Below are positions 48,117 to 57,087 of a DNA stretch of 64,000 bases, in pieces (position 1 is the stretch's first letter; each line of letters starts with the position of its first letter). Below the pieces are notes generated by a model that worked only from the letters and a program-made list of their open reading frames with translations, searched no databases and had not been told where the DNA came from. The DNA lies in NCBI GenBank assembly GCA_035515795.1, contig DATJAY010000013.1, positions 23,723-87,722 of the forward strand, given 5' to 3'. The translations under genes were made by a program, and so were the position numbers. The DNA is from Candidatus Acidiferrales bacterium. GTDB lineage: Bacteria; Bacteroidota; Ignavibacteria; Kryptoniales; JAKASW01.

Positions 48117-50630
48117 TTACTTCTTATTATAATACCATTCACAATAATCCGCATACTTTTTTTCATCTGTCATCCCAATAACGCTAATTTGGTTCTGACC
48201 TTGCCTTAGTCTGATGTTTTCCCAGGCGATTTTATGAATATCGGAATCCATAGGCTTCTTGGAAATAAACTCGCCATTCACATAGAGTTCAACCTCATTC
48301 AGGTTGGTATAAACTGCTACCTGAACATTCGGATCTTTTCTGTCGGCGTCGCGCTTGCTAACAATGTGCAATGTTGGTTCATCGGACCAATTGGCTTTAT
48401 AGAAGTAAAAGGCGTCTTTCTTTGTTTGCCGGTCGTGCGTAACCAAACCTTTGTAATTCATGTAAGGTTTATCACCACGGGTGGCATAGGTCCAACTGAA
48501 ATCAAACATATTCCAAACAAACTTACACCAGATATCTCTCCGGTTTTTTATATTACGCCAAACTTCTTCATGGTACAGGTTCTGATATTGCTCTGGGAAA
48601 CATCTACCTTGAGGATCAGGGCGGCTAGGGTTTTCCTCCTGTTGCGAAATGCATGCTTCAGCTCCATATTCGCTAAGGCCTCCTTTTAACTCGGGATGTT
48701 CCTTATGCAGCTTGTCGTACCAAGTGCGATAGTCGGTGAAATTGCCATAGTACCAACCAAAATACCAATTCCATGCCACTACGTCGGTTACAGAATGCCG
48801 TTCTGTCGGTTGAACAAAGTCTGCCTGGGTGGTTAACCGGAACTGATCAAGACTTTTCGCAGTCTCATTGAGAGTTCTTACATAACTTGCAGGGATATCG
48901 ATTTCGTTATATAATCCCCAAAACAGGATGGAAGGATGATTGTAGTTTTGTTTTATTAATTCTGCCAACTGTTCTTTGCAGTTCTGTAAATAGCCGGGGA
49001 TATTTCCACGGTAGGCAGGCGTATTGGGGATTTCAGCCCAAGCAACCAGACCATTCTCGTCGCATAGACGATACATGATATCTGCCTGCTGATAATGCGC
49101 AAATCGTATCCCGTTGGCTCCTATTTCTTTTATAAGTTCAAAATCTTTTTCATTTTCCTCGTCACTTAACGCCGGTCCTTTTCCTTCCCACTCCTGGTGA
49201 CGACAAACTCCGTACAAATCATAAGGTTTCCCATTCAAAATAAGGCCGCTATCCCTATCGACACGATAATATCTTACACCCAAAGGTTGTTCCAGTTCAT
49301 CGATAGGATTTCCATCTATATCCGAAATGGTCACTTTTACTTTGTACAGATAAGGGTCACTCTTTGCATCCCAAAGTCGTGGATTACTGATGTGCAAATT
49401 CTGATTTTCTTTTATTTCAGAATTATTCTCGATAGAGATTTCTTTCTTAGCCGCTGTAACTGCTTTCCCCGTACTATCAGTAATTTCAGCAGAAAGAAAA
49501 GCTTCAACGGGAACACTATCTTGTTTTTGATATGACCAGCCGAACATTACGGAAGCTCCTCCGCCTAACTGATTGTATTCTATTTTCACCCGGATTTCTC
49601 TCCCCGCTTCCAAAGTTGTATCAAATGTTTTTTCCAACGCAGCGTGAGCGCCCCAATTATCGATCACCATTTTCCTGTCTAAATACAATCTTGATCCATC
49701 ATCACTTTTCAGTATGAAGCGGTAAGCTCCTGAATTTTTGGGAATAAAACGACCTGTCCACGCAATCGAAAACCTATCAGCCGGCATATCGTCGAAGGGA
49801 GCACCGTTCCCATAATTGAAAAGTATTTCTTCATCCACCCTGGAATGAAGAGGTTTCCCTTCAAACTCAGGATTGGAATAGTACTCACCGTAAAGGCCTA
49901 TCCCCTTTTTCCCTATAGGCGGCACTAACTCCGTCGATTTGGTTTGCACAATTGGTAATGAGCGGTAATTGACGAGTGTTTGAATATTTATACTTGCGGA
50001 TTCGTTTGATATGGTATCAGATGAAATATAAGTACCGCTCGAAGCATGGTCGAGCGGGGAAATACAGAGATCAGGGGTACTAAAAATTGTTACAGGCCTG
50101 TATATGCCCCCAAAGATAGGATATAAATACGTGCCGGATGGGGCAACATCTAATTGTGTTGCGTTGTTCACTTTGACAGATAGATAATTCTTCTCACCAT
50201 TTTTGATATAAGGTGTTATTTCGTAAATAAATGCCGAATAGCCGCCTTTATGCGTGCCCAGATAAATGCCGTTGAAAAACACATCACAAACCAATGACAC
50301 GCCTTCGAACCGAATAAAATATCTGCTCGATTTGTTATCGCGGTTTAACATAAAGTTAGTCCTGTACCAGCCAATTCCTTGATAATAATTGGGCCCGTCG
50401 GTTAAAACATCCTGTGAATTCCAAGTGTGGGGGACAGTGATATCTTGCCAGCCGGTTTCATCGATTGTTCCTCCGCTTTCCGCTGAATGAATTTCTCCTT
50501 TATGAAATTTCCATTTATCTAGTTTAAAATTATATCTGTATTGCAAAAAGTTCTGGGAATTTGCGTCTCTGTATGACAGAAGAACAAATAAGATTGCTCC
50601 CAATACGAGAAATATTTTTTGTGTCCTCAT
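48117..50630 (-). CDS. Glycoside hydrolase family 2 (beta-galactosidase-like) with inserted PA14 domain
   Basis: 837 residues. A signal peptide covers about 1-26. The sugar-binding jelly roll (30-210) has VPHTWN and YYQGIGWYR. A PA14 domain follows (about 250-385; FIPKNSGAYRFILKSDDGSRL, DNWGAHA), then an Ig-like domain and the TIM barrel from about 475. The general acid/base is Glu576 in LYNEID and the nucleophile Glu654 in GLSEYGAEA. It should be a periplasmic or exported beta-glycosidase; the linkage is unknown. PA14 often binds glycans. The DNA is clearly AT-richer than both flanks, and no sugar-uptake genes accompany it, so recent transfer is likely. Confidence 0.92.
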   Translation of the reverse strand: MRTQKIFLVLGAILFVLLSYRDANSQNFLQYRYNFKLDKWKFHKGEIHSAESGGTIDETGWQDITVPHTWNSQDVLTDGPNYYQGIGWYRTNFMLNRDNKSSRYFIRFEGVSLVCDVFFNGIYLGTHKGGYSAFIYEITPYIKNGEKNYLSVKVNNATQLDVAPSGTYLYPIFGGIYRPVTIFSTPDLCISPLDHASSGTYISSDTISNESASINIQTLVNYRSLPIVQTKSTELVPPIGKKGIGLYGEYYSNPEFEGKPLHSRVDEEILFNYGNGAPFDDMPADRFSIAWTGRFIPKNSGAYRFILKSDDGSRLYLDRKMVIDNWGAHAALEKTFDTTLEAGREIRVKIEYNQLGGGASVMFGWSYQKQDSVPVEAFLSAEITDSTGKAVTAAKKEISIENNSEIKENQNLHISNPRLWDAKSDPYLYKVKVTISDIDGNPIDELEQPLGVRYYRVDRDSGLILNGKPYDLYGVCRHQEWEGKGPALSDEENEKDFELIKEIGANGIRFAHYQQADIMYRLCDENGLVAWAEIPNTPAYRGNIPGYLQNCKEQLAELIKQNYNHPSILFWGLYNEIDIPASYVRTLNETAKSLDQFRLTTQADFVQPTERHSVTDVVAWNWYFGWYYGNFTDYRTWYDKLHKEHPELKGGLSEYGAEACISQQEENPSRPDPQGRCFPEQYQNLYHEEVWRNIKNRRDIWCKFVWNMFDFSWTYATRGDKPYMNYKGLVTHDRQTKKDAFYFYKANWSDEPTLHIVSKRDADRKDPNVQVAVYTNLNEVELYVNGEFISKKPMDSDIHKIAWENIRLRQGQNQISVIGMTDEKKYADYCEWYYNKK

Positions 50631-50709
50631 TTCTTAACTAGTAACTCATGGTTGGTTTTATTACTGACTTAACTAGGCTTCCTAAAGTACTGATCATATC
50701 ATAAAGCAA

Positions 50710-50772
50710 CAGAACAGTTTGCAGTTGGCGGAAGACAACTGTCACGTCATTTCTATCTGGAGCAGAACAGTT
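50710..50772 (-). repeat. Direct repeat upstream of the GH2 gene
   Basis: CAGAACAGTT occurs at 50710-50719 and again at 50763-50772, 53 bases apart, in the 154-base gap between the TPR gene and GH2. On the minus strand it reads AACTGTTCTG and lies upstream of the GH2 start. It could be a pair of operator half-sites or simply chance. Confidence 0.5.
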
Positions 50773-50784
50773 TTTTAGTGCATG

Positions 50785-51549
50785 CTATTTATTATTTATT
50801 TCCTGAAGAATTTTCTGTGCTTCCACTTTTAGAGAGTCATCACCTTCGTCCCGCTTCGGAATGGGGGGAATCGCATTCAACTCGTCACGCGCCTTTTGAT
50901 ATTCATCGTCGGTGACATAGGCTTTAGCAAGATCGAGGCGGAACATTACGAAGTTCGGGTCGAGCGACACTGCCTTCTGATAGAATCTGATCGCGTCATC
51001 TAAATTTCCCCACGACAAACCAAGAGGCCATCGAAAGACCGATGGTTTCTCTGCCAATTTCGCGTGAGTTCTCCCGAGGATGTAATATGCGATTGAGTTG
51101 TTGGGATCTAAAGAGATCGCCCGCTCACAGTCGTCGCGAACTTGTTTGACTACCGGCGCAACGCTGAACACGCCCTTGAAAAGAGCAATCTTTCCGTTTG
51201 CGGCTGCACGATAAGTATATGCCATCGAATTCTTAGGATCGGCTGCGACCGCAGAGTCCGCGTAACTGAGTGCTGCTTGATAAACTTTAATCTGTTCGTT
51301 CTTCTGATCATCGGTTGAAGCAGGCATTCGGTCGCCTATGTGAACTTCAACCCGGCTTAATCGCCAAAGGACATCTGCGTTGTGAGGAAAATTTTTGTTT
51401 GCGTCTATGAGGACTTCATATGCACCCTTGTTGTCGAACCTGAAATACAAGTCGTCGCTCGATTTGAGCGTGTCGGTCAGTGGATCCTTTTGGGGTTGGA
51501 GAAATGTGAAAGCACATATGAATGAGGCAAGAGCTAATGCGGATTTCAT
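50785..51549 (-). CDS. TPR-repeat protein, periplasmic
   Basis: 254 residues. A signal peptide (MKSALALASFICAFTFL) is followed by several TPR-like helical pairs: AAVAADPKNSMAYTYRAAANGK type, AISLDPNNSIAYYILGRTHAKL and AVSLDPNFVMFRLDLAKAYV. It resembles RMD1-like TPR proteins of Bacteroidota relatives. It is likely a periplasmic scaffold; the partner is unknown. It lies 29 bases after the bifunctional-nuclease gene and ends the etf run. Confidence 0.82.
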   Translation of the reverse strand: MKSALALASFICAFTFLQPQKDPLTDTLKSSDDLYFRFDNKGAYEVLIDANKNFPHNADVLWRLSRVEVHIGDRMPASTDDQKNEQIKVYQAALSYADSAVAADPKNSMAYTYRAAANGKIALFKGVFSVAPVVKQVRDDCERAISLDPNNSIAYYILGRTHAKLAEKPSVFRWPLGLSWGNLDDAIRFYQKAVSLDPNFVMFRLDLAKAYVTDDEYQKARDELNAIPPIPKRDEGDDSLKVEAQKILQEINNK

Positions 51550-51578
51550 CTGAACTCCGATTATGGTTTAGGTGTGAA

Positions 51579-52181
51579 TCAGTCGCCGAGCTGGAGCCGC
51601 CTGATCTCGTCGCGGAGTTTTGCGGCCCTTTCGTAATCCTCTCGGCTTATAGCATCTGTCAATTCCTTCTGAAGCTGCTCCATTTTGGATTCTTTCGTGT
51701 GGGCGGGAGATTTGCTTTTCTTCGGTTTGTCCGGTTTTGATTCGGATTCCGTTTCTTGTTCGCCCTCTTCGGCTTCAGGAACGCCCGATGCTTCTTCCAT
51801 GACGGCCTCCGCAACGTAAATCGGGACGCCGAATCTTATCGCGATCGCAATCGCGTCGCTCGGCCGCGCGTCTATCTCATGGCTCGATGAATTTCCCTCG
51901 ACGTTCAGCCGCGCGAAGAAGGTTCCTTCACGTAACTCGCTAATTATCACATCTGAAAGATTTGTCCCGAGCGACTCGAGGACGTTTTTCACCAGGTCGT
52001 GAGTAAGAGGCCTCGGCGGTTTTATCCCCTCCAACTCGAGCGCGATCGCCTGGGCCTCGAATTGTCCGATGATTATTGGAAGTCTTCGCTCTCCTTCCGT
52101 CTCTTTCAATATCAGTGTATATGCTCCCGGACTTGACGGGCTCGGCGAAAGTCCGAGTATGTCTACCATTACTTTGTCCAA
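51579..52181 (-). CDS. Bifunctional nuclease-family protein with UVR motif
   Basis: 200 residues. The BFN/DUF151 domain (1-130) has RRLPIIIGQFEAQAIALELEG, RPLTHDLVKNVLESLG and IDARPSDAIAIAIRFG. A Lys/Ser/Glu-rich linker follows. The C-terminus is a UvrB/UvrC (UVR) helical hairpin (LTDAISREDYERAAKLRDEI). Plant members have DNase and RNase activity; the bacterial role is unclear. It lies 32 bases downstream of etfA. Confidence 0.92.
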   Translation of the reverse strand: MDKVMVDILGLSPSPSSPGAYTLILKETEGERRLPIIIGQFEAQAIALELEGIKPPRPLTHDLVKNVLESLGTNLSDVIISELREGTFFARLNVEGNSSSHEIDARPSDAIAIAIRFGVPIYVAEAVMEEASGVPEAEEGEQETESESKPDKPKKSKSPAHTKESKMEQLQKELTDAISREDYERAAKLRDEIRRLQLGD

Positions 52182-52213
52182 ATTCCAATTCCTTCCTAAA
52201 TTTGCAGAAAGGC

Positions 52214-53194
52214 TTACTCTTTTCCAAGAACCTTTTTCAATTGAATCGTCAACTCGGGGACTACTTCAAATGCATCGCCGACAATTCCGTAATCTGCAAC
52301 CTGGAAGATCGGCGCCTCCTTATCTTTGTTGATAGCTACAATGTACTTTGAGGAAGACATTCCTGCAAGATGCTGTATTGCTCCGGAGATCGCTACTGCG
52401 ACATACAGGGATGGCGAAACGGTTTTTCCTGTTTGTCCGACTTGATCGCCATGTGGTCTCCATCCCGCGTCTACGACGGCTCTCGATGCACCGACCGCAG
52501 CTCCCAACACATCGGCCACCTCCTCGATCATCCTGAAATTGTCCGGACCGCCGAGTCCCCTTCCGCCGGAAACAATGATGTCGGCTTCAGTAAGGTCGGG
52601 CCTTCCTCCTTTGGACACTGACACGCCCGTCACTCTCGAAGAAAAATCCGATTCCTGCAAATTTACGCCAACTTTTTCCACTTCTGCAGAAGATCCATCT
52701 GCGTTTCCCGGGTTGAAGACGTTTGGTCTTAAAGTGAAAACCTTTTTTGCGGATTTTAATTTCAGATCAATCAGTGCCTTGCCGGCATATACCGGTCTCG
52801 TTGCGATGACCTCTCCGCCATCGACTTTGAATGCGACGCAATCCGCTGCGAGACCGGCTTTCAATTTTGCGGCGACCCGTGCCCCGAGATCTTTACCCAT
52901 TGCGCTTGCGGGAAGAAGCACCATGTCCGCCGATATAGACGAAACAATATCCGCGACAATTTTTGCGTATGAGGTAGTAGAGTAGAGATCCAGTCTCTCA
53001 TCTTCTGCGACATAAACTTTCTTGATTCCGTACCCTCCCAGTTCGGCTGCGATCTTTTCTACATTTTTCCCAATTACCAGAGCGGATGCTTCCGCACCCA
53101 GTTGATCCGCGAGCCGCGCAGCGGCGTGAACCGCTTCGAATGCGACTTTCTTAAACTTGCTTTCACGTTGTTCTGCAAATGCAATGATTTTCAT
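52214..53194 (-). CDS. etfA: Electron transfer flavoprotein, alpha subunit
   Basis: 326 residues. The N-terminal domain begins [16 protein letters not shown], and the FAD-binding C-terminal domain carries [37 protein letters not shown] and [15 protein letters not shown]. With EtfB it passes electrons from acyl-CoA and related dehydrogenases to the quinone pool. It starts 23 bases after etfB. Confidence 0.97.
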   Translation of the reverse strand: MKIIAFAEQRESKFKKVAFEAVHAAARLADQLGAEASALVIGKNVEKIAAELGGYGIKKVYVAEDERLDLYSTTSYAKIVADIVSSISADMVLLPASAMGKDLGARVAAKLKAGLAADCVAFKVDGGEVIATRPVYAGKALIDLKLKSAKKVFTLRPNVFNPGNADGSSAEVEKVGVNLQESDFSSRVTGVSVSKGGRPDLTEADIIVSGGRGLGGPDNFRMIEEVADVLGAAVGASRAVVDAGWRPHGDQVGQTGKTVSPSLYVAVAISGAIQHLAGMSSSKYIVAINKDKEAPIFQVADYGIVGDAFEVVPELTIQLKKVLGKE

Positions 53195-53217
53195 CTATTC
53201 CCCCATTCCTCAGATTT

Positions 53218-53970
53218 TTATATGACTTTTGCTTCCTCATGAAGAAGCCTTACAAGCTCAGGGACCGCCGTCTTGTCGGTGCCGATGATTTTTCCCTGTT
53301 GCTTTGCGGACGGCTTTCTCATTTCAACAATTTCAGTGAGCGATTCAAGGGCAGGAGCCGCAACTTCCTGGATCGGTTTTGTTTTTGCCGCCATAATTCC
53401 TTTCAGCGCGGGATAACGCGGCTCGTTCAACCCCTTTTGAGCCGTTATCACGCACGGCAAAGTCAACTCGACGGTTTCCTTCCCGCCTTCTATTTCTCTT
53501 TCACAGACAACTTTTTTGTCGCTTCCGTTTACATCGAGCTTTACCACGACGGACGCCGATGGAAGTCCTAACATTTCTGCGACCATGGTGCCTACCGCCG
53601 CATCGTCGTAGTCGATCGACTGTTTCCCAAAGAAAATTATCTCGGCCCCGGAATCTTTAAGAGCCGAAGCGATTGCCGACGCTACCGAATAAGAATCTCC
53701 AACGCTGTCGGTTTTGACGAGGATTCCTTTGTCCCCGCCCATTGCGAGAGCTTTGCGAATAACTTCTTTGCTGGAATCGCCGCCAACCGTAACGTAGGTT
53801 ACTTCGGAAGGGGTTTTGTCTTTGATCTGAAGCGCAGCCTCGACCGCGAATTCATCGTACGGATTCAGAATGACGTTGATTTCGGACCGGTCAATAGTTT
53901 TGCCGTCCTGCCCGACTTTCACTTTCGTTTCAGTGTCCGGAACCTGGTTGACACAGACAAAAATTTTCAC
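53218..53970 (-). CDS. etfB: Electron transfer flavoprotein, beta subunit
   Basis: 250 residues from a GTG at 53970 (VKIFVCVNQVPDTETKVK), with GAGGTA just upstream. A longer in-frame start at 54003 is less likely. The motifs NVILNPYDEFAVEAALQIKD, FFGKQSIDYDDAAVG and LPCVITAQKGLNEPRYPALK are diagnostic. EtfB binds AMP and recognises the partner dehydrogenase. It leads the etfB-etfA run on the minus strand, divergent from the NlpC/P60 gene. Confidence 0.96.
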   Translation of the reverse strand: MKIFVCVNQVPDTETKVKVGQDGKTIDRSEINVILNPYDEFAVEAALQIKDKTPSEVTYVTVGGDSSKEVIRKALAMGGDKGILVKTDSVGDSYSVASAIASALKDSGAEIIFFGKQSIDYDDAAVGTMVAEMLGLPSASVVVKLDVNGSDKKVVCEREIEGGKETVELTLPCVITAQKGLNEPRYPALKGIMAAKTKPIQEVAAPALESLTEIVEMRKPSAKQQGKIIGTDKTAVPELVRLLHEEAKVI

Positions 53971-54116
53971 GACTACCTCGAAATTTTTTGATAAGCGACT
54001 CAAAATTTAATTTTCTATCCGATGAACTTCAAGAGATAATGGTGAATAGTTCATGGTGCCGGCATCTTTTCCTGATTATTGCTTGAAGTGCCGACTTTCG
54101 ATATATTTTTTATGGA

Positions 54117-55199
54117 ATGACTAAGATGGAACGCAGTTTCCGGATTTACAGAGAATTTGAAAAAAAGTTAAAGAAATCTACGCGAATCGACGCGCGGTAT
54201 TCCGTCTTAGAATTTCGATACACGAAAGATTTTCTACACGTCTTTACCGATTCCCTGCGCAATGCGATTTCCGTTTCTCGAGCTTATGAGAGAATGTCGG
54301 TCCGGTCAAATCCTGTATTTAAGATAAAAGTATCTCTATTGCCCGACAGGTCGGTCGGGAATTTCGTGAAAGGCGTCTGCCATGTCGGCGTCGCGCCCGT
54401 AAGAAGATCAAGTACTTCTTCCAGTGAACAGGTCACTCAAGTTTTGTACGGAGAAAGTTTCGATGCTCTTCAGATTTTTCCGCGGACTCGGTCTTCGATA
54501 GGAGATTGGATAAGGGTAAGATTACATGCGGACGGATACATTGGGTGGGTGTCTTCGAATCAAGTCACTCTATTCCCGGAGGACGAGTTCAAAAAATACC
54601 GATCATTTATGAAAGCTTATGTGGTCGAGAGAATATCTTCTCTATTTGAAAAGCCGTCGATAAATTCACCCGCAGTTCGTGAGGCGGTATTCGGTAGCGA
54701 ACTTATCATGGTGGGACAAGAGGGAATTTTTTTTGAGGTGAAGCTGCCGGATGGCCCTTCAGCTTATGTAAAAAAATCGGATGTGTCGGTTTCGCCACTG
54801 GCGAAAAGATTTTCGATGAGGAATTTGTTCGCGACGGCAAAGAACTTTGAAGGGATCTCTTATGTCTGGGGTGGAAGAAGTGCCAAAGGCTTCGATTGTT
54901 CAGGTTTTGTGCAGACAGTGTTTCGGTTAAACGGTATCGAGCTGCCCCGGGACACTGACCTCCAATTTTCAGCCGGAAAATTCGTAGGAAGGACTCTCAA
55001 CAAGGTGAGACCAGGAGATTTATTGTTTTTTTCATCAAATGGCAATAAAATTAGTCATGTCGCGATATATTTTGGTCGAAATAAAGAGTTCATTCACTCA
55101 TCGGGATTCATTAAGATCAGCAGCCTCGACCCACGAAGAGAAAATTTTAGCAGGAAGTTATTCTCGGGTTTTGTCGGTGCGTGCAGAGTAATTTCATGA
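54117..55199 (+). CDS. SH3-NlpC/P60 cysteine peptidase
   Basis: 360 residues. Two SH3-like segments (about 85-160 with GDWIRVRLHADGYIGWV, and 165-230) precede the NlpC/P60 domain. The catalytic Cys261 is in GFDCSGFVQTVF, the His in ISHVAIYF near 315, and FIHSSG follows. It resembles the gamma-D-glutamyl-diaminopimelate endopeptidases used in muropeptide recycling. No signal peptide is visible, so the protein may act in the cytoplasm on recycled muropeptides. The unmatched N-terminal 80 residues are basic. Confidence 0.88.
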   Translation: MTKMERSFRIYREFEKKLKKSTRIDARYSVLEFRYTKDFLHVFTDSLRNAISVSRAYERMSVRSNPVFKIKVSLLPDRSVGNFVKGVCHVGVAPVRRSSTSSSEQVTQVLYGESFDALQIFPRTRSSIGDWIRVRLHADGYIGWVSSNQVTLFPEDEFKKYRSFMKAYVVERISSLFEKPSINSPAVREAVFGSELIMVGQEGIFFEVKLPDGPSAYVKKSDVSVSPLAKRFSMRNLFATAKNFEGISYVWGGRSAKGFDCSGFVQTVFRLNGIELPRDTDLQFSAGKFVGRTLNKVRPGDLLFFSSNGNKISHVAIYFGRNKEFIHSSGFIKISSLDPRRENFSRKLFSGFVGACRVIS

Positions 55200-55205
55200 A
55201 GTGAG

Positions 55206-55218
55206 CCGCCTGTGGCGG
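55206..55218. repeat. Short GC palindrome, copy 1
   Basis: CCGCCTGTGGCGG, a perfect five-base stem with a three-base loop, seven bases after the NlpC/P60 stop. Related palindromes occur at 55958 and 57011. Confidence 0.7.
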
Positions 55219-55224
55219 ACAATG

Positions 55225-55233
55225 AAAAGGAGG
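55225..55233 (+). promoter_or_regulatory. Strong SD with no canonical start in frame
   Basis: AAAAGGAGG ends seven bases before position 55241, where the HNH reading frame opens with GTC directly after an in-frame TGA. The distance is ideal for initiation. No ATG, GTG or TTG in the HNH frame lies before 55391, which is already inside the conserved protein. Confidence 0.6.
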
Positions 55234-55240
55234 TGCTTGA

Positions 55241-55795
55241 GTCTTCAGCCAAAATTATGAGCAAAGAATTGATCGGTATGATCACGAGAGATCATACGGT
55301 AAAGTATTACTTTTAAATCAAAACTACGAGCCGCTTACGGTTTGCAGCTGGAAAAAAGCGGTCATTCTGCTATACCTGGGGAAAGCTGAGTTGATCGAAC
55401 GTTATGACGGAAGAATTCTCCGATCAGTTACGACATCCATGCCGATGCCGAGCATTCTCAGGCTTTCGGTTTACTATCGGGTGCCGCACAAACGGGTAAT
55501 CTTATCGCGGAAAAATATATTGAGGCGTGACGGAAATCGGTGCCAGTATTGCGGCCGCGGAGACCTGCCGCTGACCATCGACCATGTTATTCCGCGGACA
55601 CGCGGGGGCGATGAAAGCTGGGAGAACCTCGTTTGTGCCTGCATGAAGTGCAACAACAAGAAAGGCGACCGGACTCCAGAAGAAGCAGGATTGAAGCTCC
55701 TCTCGATGCCCCGCAGGCCGAACCACGTTACGTTCATCAGGCACTTCGTCGGAAGAATAGATGAGAAGTGGAAGCCGTACCTTTTTATGAAGTAG
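55241..55795 (+). CDS. HNH endonuclease, start codon unclear
   Basis: Up to 184 residues. The frame is open from 55241. The conserved family start VLLLNQNYEPLTVCSWKKAV lies at 55304-55363, upstream of the first canonical start (TTG at 55391), so the gene must begin earlier. The HNH core is CQYCGRGDLPLTIDHVIPR, with DESWENLVCACMKCNNKKGD; two CxxC pairs bind a structural zinc. These small HNH proteins are common in free-living bacteria and have no proven role. A strong SD points at the GTC at 55241. Either a rare start or a sequence error is involved. Confidence 0.8.
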   Translation, partial: VFSQNYEQRIDRYDHERSYGKVLLLNQNYEPLTVCSWKKAVILLYLGKAELIERYDGRILRSVTTSMPMPSILRLSVYYRVPHKRVILSRKNILRRDGNRCQYCGRGDLPLTIDHVIPRTRGGDESWENLVCACMKCNNKKGDRTPEEAGLKLLSMPRRPNHVTFIRHFVGRIDEKWKPYLFMK

Positions 55796-55957
55796 AAATA
55801 TTTCGTAAATTAGGCACGCGAAAATATAAATCGCAAGTTATACCGAATTTTTCCATTGAACTTAGGTCGTTTAATTGTTCCGCTCCGACAACACGTTCTG
55901 TTGAATGATGTGGCATGACGCATAACAGGAGCGGCAAATTTTTTTTGTTTTCGTCGA

Positions 55958-55970
55958 CCGCCGCAGGCGG
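55958..55970. repeat. Short GC palindrome, copy 2
   Basis: CCGCCGCAGGCGG, a perfect five-base stem with a three-base loop, 31 bases before the trpS start. It may be shared with the copies at 55206 and 57011. Confidence 0.7.
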
Positions 55971-56000
55971 ATCACTTACTTACATTAATTTTGTTTCTGG

Positions 56001-56993
56001 ATGACTGATTTAAAAAAGAAAATTATTCTGAGCGGGATGCGTCCCACAGGGAAGCTGCATCTTGGCCACTGGACCGGCGCACTTGAAAACTGGGTTGCAC
56101 TTCAAAACGATGGCGGCTATTCTAATTACCATTTGATTGCCGACTATCACGTCTTGACGACTAACCTTGATTCGACACAAATCTATTCTTATTCGGTTGA
56201 AATGATTCTCGATTGGCTCGCTGCGGGAATTGATCCGGAACGCAGTCCCATTTTCAGACAGTCGCAGGTAAAGGAACACACTGAGCTGCACCTGATCTTT
56301 TCAATGTTGATCACGAAATCAAGGCTTGAGCGGAATCCGACTCTGAAGGAGCAGGTCCGTGATCTGGACCTTGGCCCGATAAGCTACGGCTATCTGGGTT
56401 ATCCTGTGCTGCAGGCGGGAGACATACTTCTATATAAAGGAGAGGTAGTGCCTGTCGGTGAAGATCAGCTGCCGCACATTGAAATCACTCGCGAGATTGC
56501 GCGTGAGTTCAACCGGCAATACGCGCAGGTTTTTCCGGAGCCGGTAGGGAAGCTGACGAAGTTTGCCCGGCTCCCGGGGCTCGATGGGAAGAGGATGAGC
56601 AAATCGGTAGGGAATACCATATTGCTTTCCGATTCTTCTGATGAAGTGAAGAAGAAAATGAAGAAAGCGGTTACTGACCCGCAGAAGATCCGCAAAGGCG
56701 ATCCCGGAAGGCCTGACATCTGCCTCGTTTTTATGTACCATCAAAAGTTCAATCCTGCCGAAGAGCAGGAAATTCGGCGCGGATGCGAGAGCGGGCAGCT
56801 TGGCTGCGTAGACTGCAAAATGAGGGCGGCGGAAAAAATCAATGAGTTTCTGAATCCGTTCAGAGAGCGGCGCAAACATTACGAAGCTAAGCCGGAAGAG
56901 GTGAAAAAAATTCTGAAGAATGGTGAGGACCGCGCACGATTGGCTGCTCAGAAAACGATGACGGAAGTACATCAAGCAATGAAGATGGGATGA
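56001..56993 (+). CDS. trpS: Tryptophan-tRNA ligase
   Basis: 330 residues. A class I synthetase. The HIGH-type motif is in SGMRPTGKLHLGHWTGALEN near residue 12, AGDILLYKGEVVPVGEDQLPH binds the substrate, and the KMSKS-type loop is KRMSKSVGNTI near 197. The C-terminal CGxxxCxxCK-like region (RRGCESGQLGCVDCKM) is typical of one bacterial subgroup. GC palindromes lie before and after it. Confidence 0.97.
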   Translation: MTDLKKKIILSGMRPTGKLHLGHWTGALENWVALQNDGGYSNYHLIADYHVLTTNLDSTQIYSYSVEMILDWLAAGIDPERSPIFRQSQVKEHTELHLIFSMLITKSRLERNPTLKEQVRDLDLGPISYGYLGYPVLQAGDILLYKGEVVPVGEDQLPHIEITREIAREFNRQYAQVFPEPVGKLTKFARLPGLDGKRMSKSVGNTILLSDSSDEVKKKMKKAVTDPQKIRKGDPGRPDICLVFMYHQKFNPAEEQEIRRGCESGQLGCVDCKMRAAEKINEFLNPFRERRKHYEAKPEEVKKILKNGEDRARLAAQKTMTEVHQAMKMG

Positions 56994-57010
56994 ACTGGAA
57001 AATAAAAGTG

Positions 57011-57025
57011 TCCGCGGCAGGCGGA
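57011..57025. repeat. Short GC palindrome, copy 3
   Basis: TCCGCGGCAGGCGGA: five-base stem TCCGC/GCGGA with a five-base loop. It lies 18 bases after the trpS stop. Confidence 0.65.
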
Positions 57026-57087
57026 TACGTTTGGCGAAATATGCACAATGAAAAGTTGGCGGAAGTTTTCCAGGCGGTAAATATTCG

